From assembly GCA_963796705.1 (NCBI GenBank), contig CAWCMK010000004.1:62001-126000 (forward strand): a stretch of 64,000 nucleotides of DNA. Reading direction: 5' to 3'. A program made the position numbers and the translations under genes. Position 1 is the stretch's first letter. Each line of letters starts with the position of its first letter. The stretch is from VRUE01 sp963796705. Its GTDB lineage: Bacteria > Actinomycetota > Thermoleophilia > Solirubrobacterales > 70-9. Shown here one piece after another: positions 15,907 through 23,950 of the stretch. The notes under the pieces are model-generated. The model saw only the letters and a program-made list of their open reading frames with translations, did not search any database and was not told the DNA's origin.

Positions 15907-16730
15907 CCGCCCCTCCGTTCGGGTTCGGGGAAGTAGTGGGTCGCGTAATTCGGCAGGACCTTGTTGGCCGCGGCGAAGACCTTCGCCTGGTTGTGGATCC
16001 AGGCCACGAAGCGGGCGCCGCTGACCACCTGGCCGGTGTCGAACATGTACCCGTGCCAGAGGCCGCAGAGCTCGTTGCAGTGGATTTCGAAGGACTGTTC
16101 TTCGGTCGGCTTGGTGAAGGCGACGTTGTCGACGCCGGGGTTGGCGTCGGCCTTGATGCCGATCTTCGGCGCCCAGAAGGAGTGGATCACGTCAAGGGAG
16201 GTGACGTGAAATTCGATTTGCTGGTTGACGGGCAGCTCGAGGTGGGCGGTCTCGATGCCACCATAGGTCGGGAATCGATAGGTGAACTCCCACTGCTGGG
16301 CGATCACCTGCACCGGCAGCGCCTTGCCCGATGGTCTGAAGGCCGGTTCGGGGCCCTGGCCGCCGCCCGAGCCGGCGTTGGCGAGCTCGACCGTGCCGAA
16401 GACCGCGAGGAAGAGGACGATGATCGTCGTCACCCCCAGCCAGACGGTGCTGACGCGGTGATCGGCCTCGACCGCGAGCCCTTCCTGGGGGCCCTCCTGG
16501 CGGCGGCGGAAGACGGTCAGGCTGTAGGCGAAGTAGACGATCAGCGTCGCCGCGATCGGGGTGACGATCCCGAACAGGACGGTGTTGTCATAGACCTGGC
16601 CGGAGCTGGCGTTGCTGCCGTTGCCGGGTGGCAGCGTCGGCGCGATCACGGCGACGACGATCGGGGTGGCGATCGCGCTCAGCACCAGCGAGGCGATCGC
16701 GATCCGGCGCAGATGGTTGGGCTCGTTCAC
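15903..16730 (-). CDS. ctaC: Cytochrome c oxidase subunit II
   Basis: About 275 residues. Two N-terminal helices (IAIASLVLSAIATPIVVAVIAP and LFGIVTPIAATLIVYFAYSL; a third hydrophobic stretch is VWLGVTTIIVLFLAVFG) precede the extracytoplasmic CuA domain. The CuA ligands are complete: His in TSLDVIHSFWAPK, then the C-x3-C-x3-H-x2-M motif in HCNELCGLWHGYM. It receives electrons from cytochrome c; no fused cytochrome c domain is present, so an external donor is implied. The open frame extends upstream, but GTG at 16728-16730 begins the helical region and has GAGGG upstream. It lies 13 bp after the cupredoxin-like gene. Confidence 0.93.
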   Translation of the reverse strand: MNEPNHLRRIAIASLVLSAIATPIVVAVIAPTLPPGNGSNASSGQVYDNTVLFGIVTPIAATLIVYFAYSLTVFRRRQEGPQEGLAVEADHRVSTVWLGVTTIIVLFLAVFGTVELANAGSGGGQGPEPAFRPSGKALPVQVIAQQWEFTYRFPTYGGIETAHLELPVNQQIEFHVTSLDVIHSFWAPKIGIKADANPGVDNVAFTKPTEEQSFEIHCNELCGLWHGYMFDTGQVVSGARFVAWIHNQAKVFAAANKVLPNYATHYFPEPERRGG

Positions 16731-16743
16731 CTTGGCAGCACCC

Positions 16744-17409
16744 TCACGAGACCTGCAGGAAGCCGTCCATGTAGCCGATTGTCTGCATCGGGCCGCCGAA
16801 GCCGTAGAGGAACCCCGCCGCACAGGGGACGAAGCACTGCCACCTGTAGCGCCCGGGCTTGCCGGTGTGGATCGTGAAGGTGATCGTATGATGTGCCTGG
16901 CTCAGCGAGCAGGGACCTTCTTCGCACGGGTTCGGGGCTTCTTCGGACACCCCCAACAGGGGCACGATCAGGTCGAGCTGCGGGACGGCGAAGGTGTGTG
17001 AGGCTTCTTCGGGCGGGATCGAGACCCGCGGCTTGCCGTCGATCCTCATCTTGTTGCCAACCGTGCCGTGGACCTGGGAGAGGAACGGGTTGCGCAGACC
17101 GCTGTCACCGTCGAACTGGTAGACGGTGAAGTGCACCAGGGAGTGGGCCGGCACCTTGAAGATCGTGCTGTGGACCCATTCGCCCTGCGAGTTGCGAATC
17201 AGGTAGGAGACCCAGGACTTGTTGGAGCCCTGCGGCCCGACCGCGGCCTCGGTCTTCAGCGTCAGATGCGCCGTGTGCGGGAGGCTGCCGGGTGACGCTT
17301 CGACCGTCGGCGGCTCGGTCAGGAGATTGGAGATGTACAGCGCGATCAGCGCTGCGATCACCAGAACTGCGACGGCAACGGCGGAAACCCTCGCCCAAAG
17401 CGGACCCAT
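16744..17409 (-). CDS. Cupredoxin-like membrane-anchored protein with a degenerate CuA motif
   Basis: A 221-residue protein, first gene of the oxidase cluster. One anchor helix (VSAVAVAVLVIAALIALYIS) is followed by an extracytoplasmic beta-domain (HFTVYQFDGDSG, MRIDGKPRVSIPPEEASHTFAV) ending in the cupredoxin-like GKPGRYRWQCFVPCAAGFLYGFGGPM. The C-x3-C pair of a CuA site is present (CFVPC), but the position of the CuA His is Phe and the following Met position is Gly, with a Met several residues later. It is therefore unlikely to hold a normal CuA centre; a copper-chaperone or accessory electron-transfer role is possible. The gene order and coding direction tie it to ctaC. Confidence 0.8.
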   Translation of the reverse strand: MGPLWARVSAVAVAVLVIAALIALYISNLLTEPPTVEASPGSLPHTAHLTLKTEAAVGPQGSNKSWVSYLIRNSQGEWVHSTIFKVPAHSLVHFTVYQFDGDSGLRNPFLSQVHGTVGNKMRIDGKPRVSIPPEEASHTFAVPQLDLIVPLLGVSEEAPNPCEEGPCSLSQAHHTITFTIHTGKPGRYRWQCFVPCAAGFLYGFGGPMQTIGYMDGFLQVS

Positions 17410-17457
17410 TGCACCCTCTTAGAACGCTGTCGGGAAACCTTTGGAACGGCCTCAGAG

Positions 17458-17486
17458 AACGTATCCGGCGGGGTGCGTCACGTCAA
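17458..17486 (-). promoter_or_regulatory. Sigma-70-type promoter of the oxidase operon
   Basis: On the minus strand TTGACG (complement of 17481-17486) and TACGTT (complement of 17458-17463) are separated by exactly 17 bp. Transcription would begin near 17451, about 40 bp before the ATG at 17409. The match at -35 is good and the -10 is weaker, as is common in GC-rich actinobacteria. Confidence 0.55.
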
Positions 17487-17498
17487 GCAGATCATGGT

Positions 17499-17512
17499 GT
17501 CAGAACTCTGAC
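17499..17512. promoter_or_regulatory. 14-bp inverted repeat upstream of the oxidase promoter
   Basis: GTCAGA-AC-TCTGAC is a perfect inverted repeat whose near edge lies 12 bp upstream of the -35 box at 17481-17486. The placement suits an activator or a redox or copper-responsive regulator; no regulator can be assigned. Confidence 0.45.
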
Positions 17513-17696
17513 CGATTCAGACCGCCTGCCTCGGCGCAGAGTCGGCTCGATCTCGGTGGCGCTCTCAGGCAGGGGCCGATCGGATCCAGCGAAAACGGAT
17601 GGTCACCTCCGAGTGCCCGGTGCCGGTGGCGGTCGCCATCTGACAGCAACCCCCAGCGCCCTGGCCGGGGCCCCACTTCGACCGAATGGAGAGGAA

Positions 17697-17915
17697 ATGC
17701 ACGAGATCAAAGTCGCGAGCCTCAGCCCGGAAGAGGCGTCCTTTGGCGTCACCGAGCTGCGGCTGAACGACGCCCTGCTTGCCTACACCCGCTACGAGGA
17801 CGGCGACCTGATGCTGCGGATCGAACCGAGCCGCGACGGCGGCCCGGTGGCGATCGGGTTTCGCGGACTGACCGAAGCCCTCGCCGAGATCGACCGGATC
17901 CTCGCCCCTCGCTGA
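17697..17915 (+). CDS. Conserved-looking small protein, 72 aa, unknown function
   Basis: The sequence begins MHEIKVASLSPEEASFGVTELRLNDALLAYTRYEDGDLML and ends EALAEIDRILAPR. It is a compact alpha/beta sequence with no signal peptide or membrane segment. The ribosome binding site GGAGAGGAA is placed 4-5 bp upstream. The long upstream extension of the frame (from 17292) crosses the oxidase promoter and is not coding. The spacing to the next gene (79 bp) allows co-transcription. The product is not recognised. Confidence 0.6.
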   Translation: MHEIKVASLSPEEASFGVTELRLNDALLAYTRYEDGDLMLRIEPSRDGGPVAIGFRGLTEALAEIDRILAPR

Positions 17916-17994
17916 GGTGAGCGAGGCTGAAGACCAATTTGTCGACGGGCGGGGGCCTCAGTGGCGGGGCAACCCGAGGTAGAATCGAGCGCCG

Positions 17995-18384
17995 ATGGGC
18001 CTCTTTGGGTACCTGCGTCGGCGACGGGAACGGGAGAGGGCGATCCCGCCCGGGGAACCGGCGTCCCCGCTGAGAGGTGTGGAGGCGACGATCTCCGAGC
18101 ACTCGAGTGACGCCACGAATCCGATCGCGAGCGCCGGGAGGCGACCGGGGCTCCCCACGACCCTGATTGACGCATTCCACTACGCGAAGCTGGCGCGAGC
18201 CGCCGGCGGGAGCGATGGAGCCGCCGAAAGCGAGGAGCAGAAGGCCATCGGGGACTCGGTGCTGAGGGTCATGAGGGAGCGGGGAATCGACCCCTCGAGT
18301 CCCGATCCGGCCAGGCTGATGGAACCCGAGGTCCAGCGTGCGCTTCGCGACGCTGTCCTAAAGCACGGTCCCGGCGGCGGCTAG
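17995..18384 (+). CDS. Hypothetical protein, 129 aa
   Basis: A soluble, charged protein. It begins MGLFGYLRRRRERERAI, with a basic patch, then a flexible Ser/Ala/Pro region, and a C-terminal helical part with VLRVMRERGIDPSSPDPARLMEPEVQRAL. That last part reads like a regulated helical bundle but matches no family I recognise. The stop TAG overlaps the convergent gene at 18381 by 4 bp. Confidence 0.5.
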   Translation: MGLFGYLRRRRERERAIPPGEPASPLRGVEATISEHSSDATNPIASAGRRPGLPTTLIDAFHYAKLARAAGGSDGAAESEEQKAIGDSVLRVMRERGIDPSSPDPARLMEPEVQRALRDAVLKHGPGGG

Positions 18385-18854
18385 CTCGCTTCCTCACCCT
18401 CCTCGATTCGGATCCCGGCCGCGCGATACTGCTTGATCAGCATCTCGCGCATCGCCGGGTCCTTGACGTAGGCGAGCGTGCGCTTCGCGTTTTCAGCCAT
18501 CATCTCCGCCGCCGGCCCGACCGGGGACGCTGGGGCGGAGCCCGGCTTGCTGTCAGCCCCTCGCGCGGCCTCGATCATCTGCTCCTGCATCTGGTGGGCC
18601 TGCGCCAGGCGGTCCCGCTGGTCTTTCATCGAGTCGTCGAACCGCTGCGCGATCTGGCCCTCGAGCGAGGGCACCTCATCCCAGAGGATCTCGACATCCG
18701 TCGGGTCGCTGTTCGATACGAGCGCCGGCAGCCCCGCCCCGGCGTAGTCGCCCTTACCGGCCGGCGGCTTGAACCCCGAGACGAGAACGGCATAGGGGGC
18801 CATGCCGGGGACGTTGACCGAGAGCACCGCCTTCCTTTTGCCCCAGGACCTCAT
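18381..18854 (-). CDS. Hypothetical protein, 157 aa, second of a paired operon
   Basis: It begins MRSWGKRKAVLSVNVPGMAPYAVLVSGFKPPAGKGDYAGAGL, reading as a small beta-rich N-terminal domain, then VEILWDEVPSLEGQIAQRFDDSMKDQRDRLAQAHQM, a helical, Gln-rich coiled-coil-like part, and AENAKRTLAYVKDPAMREMLIKQYRAAGIRIEEGEE. Its ATG overlaps the TGA of the gene upstream (18851-18854), so translation is coupled. The segment VEILWDEVPSLEGQIA is similar to FEVEWDAIPSIEERVA in that upstream protein, so the two share a domain. No known family. Confidence 0.6.
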   Translation of the reverse strand: MRSWGKRKAVLSVNVPGMAPYAVLVSGFKPPAGKGDYAGAGLPALVSNSDPTDVEILWDEVPSLEGQIAQRFDDSMKDQRDRLAQAHQMQEQMIEAARGADSKPGSAPASPVGPAAEMMAENAKRTLAYVKDPAMREMLIKQYRAAGIRIEEGEEAS

Positions 18855-19411
18855 GGTGGTCCGTTGACGCTGGCGTCAAACCCTTCGCCGCCACCCCTAT
18901 CGGCGCTGCTGGTGAGGCTTGCGATCACGACCACGGCCCTCTGCTTGCCGGGCGGCGCGGGTGAGTGCGCCGCCTTCTCGATCGCCTCCGCGAGGCGATT
19001 CGAGGATTCGCCCCGCGGCTCGAGCCCAACGCCGCCGGTCATCCCACGGTGCGCCATCCCGGCGGCCGGAACCGAGATGCCCGCCGCCTCAAGTGCGGCG
19101 GCGACCCTGCGCCGGGTGCCGGCCGGGTCAGCGAGGGCCGGGTCATTCGCCGCAACCCGCTCCTCGATGCTTGGAATGGCGTCCCACTCGACCTCGAAGC
19201 GCTCCGGGCGGCCGGGGTCAAGCGAGACCGGGATCTGCATCCCACGGACCAGCCAGCGATCCTCGTTTAGGCGCAGCTCCCGAGCGACAAAGATCGGCCC
19301 GTCGGGGCCGTCGGCAACGAGGATCGTCACGGTGCCCTTGGCGGCATCTCCCCACCGCCCCAGGCCGCCGATCGGGGGATCGGTCTCGATGACGAGCGCC
19401 GTGGTCCGCAT
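18851..19411 (-). CDS. Hypothetical protein, 186 aa, first of a paired operon
   Basis: The N-terminal part (MRTTALVIETDPPIGGLGRWGDAAKGTVTILVADG) reads as beta strands, followed by LRLNEDRWLVRGMQIPVSLDPGRPERFEVEWDAIPSIEERVAANDPAL. Then comes an Ala-rich helix (GTRRRVAAALEAAGISVP) and a C-terminal stretch with ESSNRLAEAIEKAAHSP. The 'F.VEWD.IPS.E..VA' motif is shared with the downstream gene product. It resembles two-component 'sensor of membrane or protein state' hypotheticals in GC-rich actinobacteria, but I cannot name a family or partner. Confidence 0.6.
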   Translation of the reverse strand: MRTTALVIETDPPIGGLGRWGDAAKGTVTILVADGPDGPIFVARELRLNEDRWLVRGMQIPVSLDPGRPERFEVEWDAIPSIEERVAANDPALADPAGTRRRVAAALEAAGISVPAAGMAHRGMTGGVGLEPRGESSNRLAEAIEKAAHSPAPPGKQRAVVVIASLTSSADRGGGEGFDASVNGPP

Positions 19412-19654
19412 GCCCGACTCACTCCCCCCTCTCGCAGGCCTGAGTAAGGGCCATGGGCGCCGAGTCTAGCGCCGGGTCACAAGCGGGTGCAACAGATTTG
19501 GACAGATCAACCCGGCGGCGCTGGGAGCGCGCGCGATCCCCGAGCCGCACCGCCCTCAGCCTTGAGCCAGCAACCGCCTGCGCGGGTGGGCTGCGGCAAT
19601 CGGCCCGCCCGGCGTGACACGCAAAATGACGCCTTGACTGCGCGTGGCCCTCTG

Positions 19655-19687
19655 CCCGGCGCGGCGGAGCCAGAGCGCCGCGCCGGG
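19655..19687 (-). terminator. GC hairpin downstream of the 998-aa secreted protein gene
   Basis: A 12-bp perfect stem (CCCGGCGCGGCG, 19655-19666, with CGCCGCGCCGGG, 19676-19687) and a 9-base loop start 16 bp after the stop at 19703. There is no clear T-run, as usual in GC-rich genomes, so it is a likely but not certain intrinsic terminator. Confidence 0.55.
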
Positions 19688-19702
19688 AGGGCCGGGTTCT
19701 CC

Positions 19703-22699
19703 CTAGTGGTGGTTCTTGTGGCTCTTCTTCTTCGGGCAGCCGCTGATCTGGAGGGGCAGCTTGTTCTTCTTCTGCCGCTTGATCTGCTTGCCGTTTTGGC
19801 CCTTGATGTTGAGCGTCGAGCCGAGGTTCTTGACCTTGCAGAGGTCCTGTGAGTTCTGCAGGAGGCCCTTGCTGCCGCCGTTCATGGTCAGCGTGAACCT
19901 GCTGACCGGAGCGTCCGGCGGGTTCTCGAAAACAGTCTTCATGCCGGCGTTCTTTGAGGAGGAGACGACGCCGCGCAGCTGCACCCTCACCTGACCGTGC
20001 AGATCGGCCAGCAGGTCGGGCAGGCCGCCGCTATTGGACGGCACCAGGTAGACGTTGCCCGAGAGTTCACCTTCGAGCAGCGGCGATGTCGCCGTCGCGT
20101 GCCCATAGACGGAATCGGCCGGGCAGGTGTTGGCCTGCAGGTCTGGCCGTGTGCAGACGGTGCCGATGTGGGCGTTGTCGAGCAGCAGCCCGGGCGGCAG
20201 GGTGAGCGCCGTGCGGGCCACGTTGGCATCGCCTTCGCGGGTCGTCAGCACCGCCTGGATCTTCGGGTGTGCCCGACGCTTGGTGGCGTTGCGACCGCCG
20301 AGCAGCTTCGTCGTCAGCTTCGGCTTAAAGCCAAGGCTTTCGCAACCCGTCGCCTGGTAGGGCTGGGAGAACGGATAGCTGCTGAACGCGGCCGGGTTGG
20401 TGGGGTCTGAGCCGCCGCCCTGCAGGGTCCCGGTCACCGCCTCGGCGCCGCAGTTGGTCGGGTTGTGCATGAACCCAGAGCGGTCGAGATTCATTTCGAT
20501 TGAGCGGATGTCGAGCTTGACGCCGCCGTAGACGTCGGGGATCGCGTCCGAGACGGCCCGCACCTGGGCGGTTTCCGGTTCGACTTCCACGGCGATCCGC
20601 ACAACCACCGTGCCCAGGTCAAAGGGCCCCGAGATCGAGGGCGTGATCACCGCGATCGAGAGCGGCGCCCCCTTGTAGGGGCCGCTCAAATAGACGCTGC
20701 CACCGAGGCTGACCGGGTTTTCGCCGGTGCCCGCCTTGGTCGTCGCCGAGCCGATGCGGCTGGCGCTCGGGCAGCTCGGCGAGGCCTGCTCGGCGGCGCC
20801 GCTGCTCGCCGCCGCCGCGGCGAGCGCCGCCTCGGAGCAGTAGGGGACGCCGGCGAGCTTGCCGGCCAGTCCGGGCGGCAGGGTCACCTTGGCGCCCTTC
20901 AGCTCCTGCTGCCCGTCGCTGCGGCCGAAGTTGACGACGAAGGGGCTGTAGGCGCCCCCCTGTTTGTTGGTCGAGGCGGCCGCGTAGGTCGGCGTGAAGC
21001 GCCTTGCGCCGAGCGTCGTCGGGCAGCTGCCGCCGCCCGGTTGGCTTGAGAGCGTGAAGCTGTCCGACGGCGTCGTGGTCGAGGCCGGCGTCGACCACGG
21101 TTCCTCGACGCTCGTCGTCGTGCTCAGCGAGCAGGTCGGCGGCGTGCTCAGAATCTTGTGGGAGCCGTTGAATTCGAGGGTCACCGCTTCGAAGGGCGCC
21201 TGTGGGAGGCCCTTCGGCAGATTCCCCCAGATCGCGCTGACCTCCTGTTCGTCGAAGGTCGCGGTCAGCTGACCGGTGACCGGGTTGGCGCTGACGTTGC
21301 CGATCAGGCGCACGACGATGCCAAGTTCCAGTGACTTGGCTTCGAACAGGATCCGAAACTCTTCCCCGGAGGTCGGATCGCCGCTCTTTTGTTCGCCGAC
21401 GTAGATCTTGCCCGTAAGCGGTTCGGAGAGCACGGGCGTGGCGATTTCGGCGCTGCCGATTTCCGAGGCGGGCGGGCAATTGTTTTCGAAGACCCGTTCG
21501 CCCTTGTGAAACTCGGCGTCGGTGCAGGCGAGCAGGCCGACCGAGCCGGAGGGGTTGAGCCCCATGCCAGCAGGCATAGTCACCGTCGCGCTGCGCTGGT
21601 TCGACTGACCTACCTTGTGTTCGCCACCAGAAGGAACTTCAAATGGCATTTCGGTGACGAATGTCGGTGAAGCGGGTGAGTCGACTTCGGTCGACCCCGG
21701 CTGCAGTTCGATCGAGGGATCGAAGGGGACCTTCGGGCAGCCGCTCTGGCGGATGCCTTCGGGCAGCGGCGACTCGACCGGCGTCGAGCCGTTGGGGAAG
21801 CCGAGCGGGTCTTCCACCGCCCAGGACTCGGCCCGGAAGTAGGTCGAGTAAAGGTGCGCCGTGGAGGCTTCTTCGGGGTCAAAGCAGGTCGACGGGTTGG
21901 TGAGGAAGGTGCCGTTGCCGGCCGTTTTGCCGAAATTGATCAGACGGCTGATGATCGTCCCGAGCCCGGTTCCCGCGGTTTCGATCGAGGCCGGAATGTT
22001 GATCGTGAAGCTCTCGTGGAAGTCACCCTCCCAGGAGACTTCGGTGCGCAGCAGGATCGGCTCGGCGTCGGCGACGACGAAGCCAAAGAGCGCCGGTTCG
22101 CCGGGGAAGGGCTGCAGGTTGAAGACCGGGATTTTGAAGAGGCCCGGGATCAGCGGGATCCGGGTGCCGGCATTGGCGATGTGTTCGCCCGAGCCCGGCG
22201 GGAATTCGAGGTTCGGGACGGTCGTCACCAGGTTCGCCTGCTCTTCGCCGGTTTCGGTCGCCGCTTTGCATTCGGGCAGGTAGATCCCCGGCGCCGGCGA
22301 GTGGAGGAATTCGCCGATCGAGCACTTTTCGGTGGTCGCCTGCGGGTTGACGATGAGGCCCGGCGGCAGGTCGACGCGCAGGGTTTTGATGTCGCGTTCC
22401 TCGATCGGCGCTTTCAGCGGTTCGACCAGGCCCGGGGCGATGACCGTGTGCTGGATGATGTACTGGGTGAAGCCGACGGGCGGGTGCCCACCGGCTGTCC
22501 GGTAGAACTGCGATTCGGTTTCGGGGGAGCATTTCGGAGAGTCCGTCGTGCAGGTGCCCGCCTGCCAGCCGTCGGTGGCCGTGCCCGGCGTGTGGTTCGG
22601 TTCGATGATTTCTTCGGTATCCGCGAACGCCGCCGGCGCCAGCGAGAGGGCGGAGACCAAGGCGATCACCAGAAGCGCAAAGCTGCGCCGTACGAACAT
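19703..22699 (-). CDS. Large secreted repeat protein, 998 aa, unknown function
   Basis: Signal peptide MFVRRSFALLVIALVSALSLAPAAFA. The mature protein is made of several internally similar blocks with the pattern 'LPPGL..N......C.......A.CP..S.IG.A....P.L..PL.G.VYL', for example PPGLIVNPQATTEKCSI near residue 112, then a similar block near residue 380 (MPAGMGLNPSGSVGLLACTD), and LPPGLLLDNAHIGTVCTRP near residue 860. Paired cysteines are regularly placed. The C-terminus is very basic (KRQKKNKLPLQISGCPKKKSHKNHH). No catalytic domain is visible. It probably forms a cell-surface or secreted adhesin-like array in this actinobacterial lineage. It diverges from the TetR gene. Confidence 0.8.
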   Translation of the reverse strand: MFVRRSFALLVIALVSALSLAPAAFADTEEIIEPNHTPGTATDGWQAGTCTTDSPKCSPETESQFYRTAGGHPPVGFTQYIIQHTVIAPGLVEPLKAPIEERDIKTLRVDLPPGLIVNPQATTEKCSIGEFLHSPAPGIYLPECKAATETGEEQANLVTTVPNLEFPPGSGEHIANAGTRIPLIPGLFKIPVFNLQPFPGEPALFGFVVADAEPILLRTEVSWEGDFHESFTINIPASIETAGTGLGTIISRLINFGKTAGNGTFLTNPSTCFDPEEASTAHLYSTYFRAESWAVEDPLGFPNGSTPVESPLPEGIRQSGCPKVPFDPSIELQPGSTEVDSPASPTFVTEMPFEVPSGGEHKVGQSNQRSATVTMPAGMGLNPSGSVGLLACTDAEFHKGERVFENNCPPASEIGSAEIATPVLSEPLTGKIYVGEQKSGDPTSGEEFRILFEAKSLELGIVVRLIGNVSANPVTGQLTATFDEQEVSAIWGNLPKGLPQAPFEAVTLEFNGSHKILSTPPTCSLSTTTSVEEPWSTPASTTTPSDSFTLSSQPGGGSCPTTLGARRFTPTYAAASTNKQGGAYSPFVVNFGRSDGQQELKGAKVTLPPGLAGKLAGVPYCSEAALAAAAASSGAAEQASPSCPSASRIGSATTKAGTGENPVSLGGSVYLSGPYKGAPLSIAVITPSISGPFDLGTVVVRIAVEVEPETAQVRAVSDAIPDVYGGVKLDIRSIEMNLDRSGFMHNPTNCGAEAVTGTLQGGGSDPTNPAAFSSYPFSQPYQATGCESLGFKPKLTTKLLGGRNATKRRAHPKIQAVLTTREGDANVARTALTLPPGLLLDNAHIGTVCTRPDLQANTCPADSVYGHATATSPLLEGELSGNVYLVPSNSGGLPDLLADLHGQVRVQLRGVVSSSKNAGMKTVFENPPDAPVSRFTLTMNGGSKGLLQNSQDLCKVKNLGSTLNIKGQNGKQIKRQKKNKLPLQISGCPKKKSHKNHH

Positions 22700-22762
22700 T
22701 TCTCCTCCTGTGGCGCCTCCAGAACAACCCGCCTCAGGACAATTTCAGCTCACCGGATCAGA

Positions 22763-22776
22763 TTACACCCGTGTAA
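22763..22776. promoter_or_regulatory. Palindromic site TTACAC-CC-GTGTAA, likely TetR operator
   Basis: Six-base arms that match perfectly, with a 2-bp spacer, lie in the 103-bp region between the divergent secreted-protein gene (start 22699) and the TetR gene (GTG 22803). The size and symmetry fit a TetR-family operator, so the regulator may control both genes. Confidence 0.55.
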
Positions 22777-22802
22777 GTTTCAACAGCGTAACATAGTGCT
22801 CG

Positions 22803-23414
22803 GTGAGTTCCCCAGCGACCCCGGGACCGCAGCGCATGTCCGCCGAGGAGCGCCGCGAGCAGATCCTCGACGTCAGCGCGGAGATCCTCGGCAAGAGCGG
22901 TTTCCATGAGGTCTCGATCCAGGCCGTGGCGCAGGCCGCCGGAGTCTCGAGGCCGATCGTCTACGGCCACTTCGGTGACCTTGACGGGCTGCTGGAGGCG
23001 CTCGTCAAGCGGGAGATGAGCCGCGCCGGCGAGCAGGTCTCGCGAAGCGCGCTCGAGGACCTCGCCGAGGGCGACCCCCGCGAGCTGATGCTCGCCAGCC
23101 TCGACGCCTACCTGAAGGCCGTCGCGGAGAACCCAAGCACCTGGCGGCTGGTGTTGATGCCGCCCGAGGGCGCGCCGAGTCTGCTTCGGGAGAGCATCGC
23201 CCAGGGCCGCGCCATTGTCCTCGAGGACCTGCGCGAGGCGGTGCGCCCCGGTCTGCGGCGCGGTGAACGGGCCGAGGACCCCGATATGACCGCCCGCACC
23301 CTGTCGGCGATCGCCGATGAGTACGCGCGACTTGTCCTCACCGCTCCCCAGCGCTTCCCCCCCGAGCGCCTGATGACCCACGCCCGCTGGTTCCTCGGGC
23401 AGCTGCGACCCTGA
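22803..23414 (+). CDS. TetR-family transcriptional regulator
   Basis: About 203 residues. The N-terminal helix-turn-helix domain (MSAEERREQILDVSAEILGKSGFHEVSIQAVAQAAGVSRPIVYGHFGDLDGLLEALV) is canonical, with the recognition helix VSRPIVYGHF. The C-terminal ligand domain is helical (LKAVAENPSTWRLVLMPPEG, MTARTLSAIADEYARLVLTAP), and its ligand is unknown. GTG 22803 is taken as start; ATG 22836 is an alternative that keeps the whole HTH. It faces the 998-aa secreted protein gene across a palindromic site and may regulate both. Confidence 0.85.
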   Translation: MSSPATPGPQRMSAEERREQILDVSAEILGKSGFHEVSIQAVAQAAGVSRPIVYGHFGDLDGLLEALVKREMSRAGEQVSRSALEDLAEGDPRELMLASLDAYLKAVAENPSTWRLVLMPPEGAPSLLRESIAQGRAIVLEDLREAVRPGLRRGERAEDPDMTARTLSAIADEYARLVLTAPQRFPPERLMTHARWFLGQLRP

Positions 23415-23572
23415 GCGGGGATCGCGGGAGCTGCGCGAGTTCCCCGCGGAGCCGCATAGAACCCGGCCAAGGCGCGGGGCATGACTTCGACCGCGCTGCC
23501 CTTGGATTGACCCGCGCGGAACCGGGGGGCGGCGCTATCTCAGGCGGTTCATGACGTCTTTGGGCGGGACAA

Positions 23573-23950
23573 TTAGGCGCTGAAGAGCTGCGCCAGGGAG
23601 CGACCGACGTCGGGCGGCTCCTCGTTGCCCTCCGCGGCGGCGCTCGCCCCCTCGGCGAGGGCCTTGGCGGCGTCGGCGATCTGGTGGCCGCGGCCCCCGC
23701 GGATGACGCCCGTCTTCTTCGCTTCGGCGAGGTCTGATTCCATCAGCCCGGCCAGCTCCGCGAGACGGCGCAGGCCGACGGCGCTCGCCGTGCCGCGCAG
23801 GGCGTGGGCTTCGCTTCGCATCGTCTCGAAGTCAGCCGACTCGGTGGCCAGGCCGGCGGCGATCACGTCGCAGCGCCGGCGCGCCTCCTGGGCGAAGGAT
23901 TCGAGCAGCGCCTGCTCGGGTGCCTCGCTCTTGCCCTCCCTGGCACTCAT
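23573..23950 (-). CDS. Hpt (histidine phosphotransfer) domain protein
   Basis: A 125-residue all-helical protein. The motif MRSEAHALRGTASAVGLRRLAELAGLME is the phospho-accepting helix of Hpt domains, with His49 in the right context (H-x-L-[RK]-G). The surrounding helices have the charge pattern expected of a four-helix bundle. It can relay phosphate between a hybrid kinase and a response regulator, but no partner lies next to it. The start ATG overlaps the stop of the upstream lipoprotein gene (ATGA), so the two are translationally coupled, which would place a cytoplasmic phosphorelay protein with an extracytoplasmic thioredoxin-like lipoprotein. Confidence 0.8.
   Translation of the reverse strand: MSAREGKSEAPEQALLESFAQEARRRCDVIAAGLATESADFETMRSEAHALRGTASAVGLRRLAELAGLMESDLAEAKKTGVIRGGRGHQIADAAKALAEGASAAAEGNEEPPDVGRSLAQLFSA

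Noticed and set aside
21854..22909. Long plus-strand frame opposite the 998-aa secreted protein
   Set aside because: Complement of a coding gene, no signal or domain, ends in the TetR gene.
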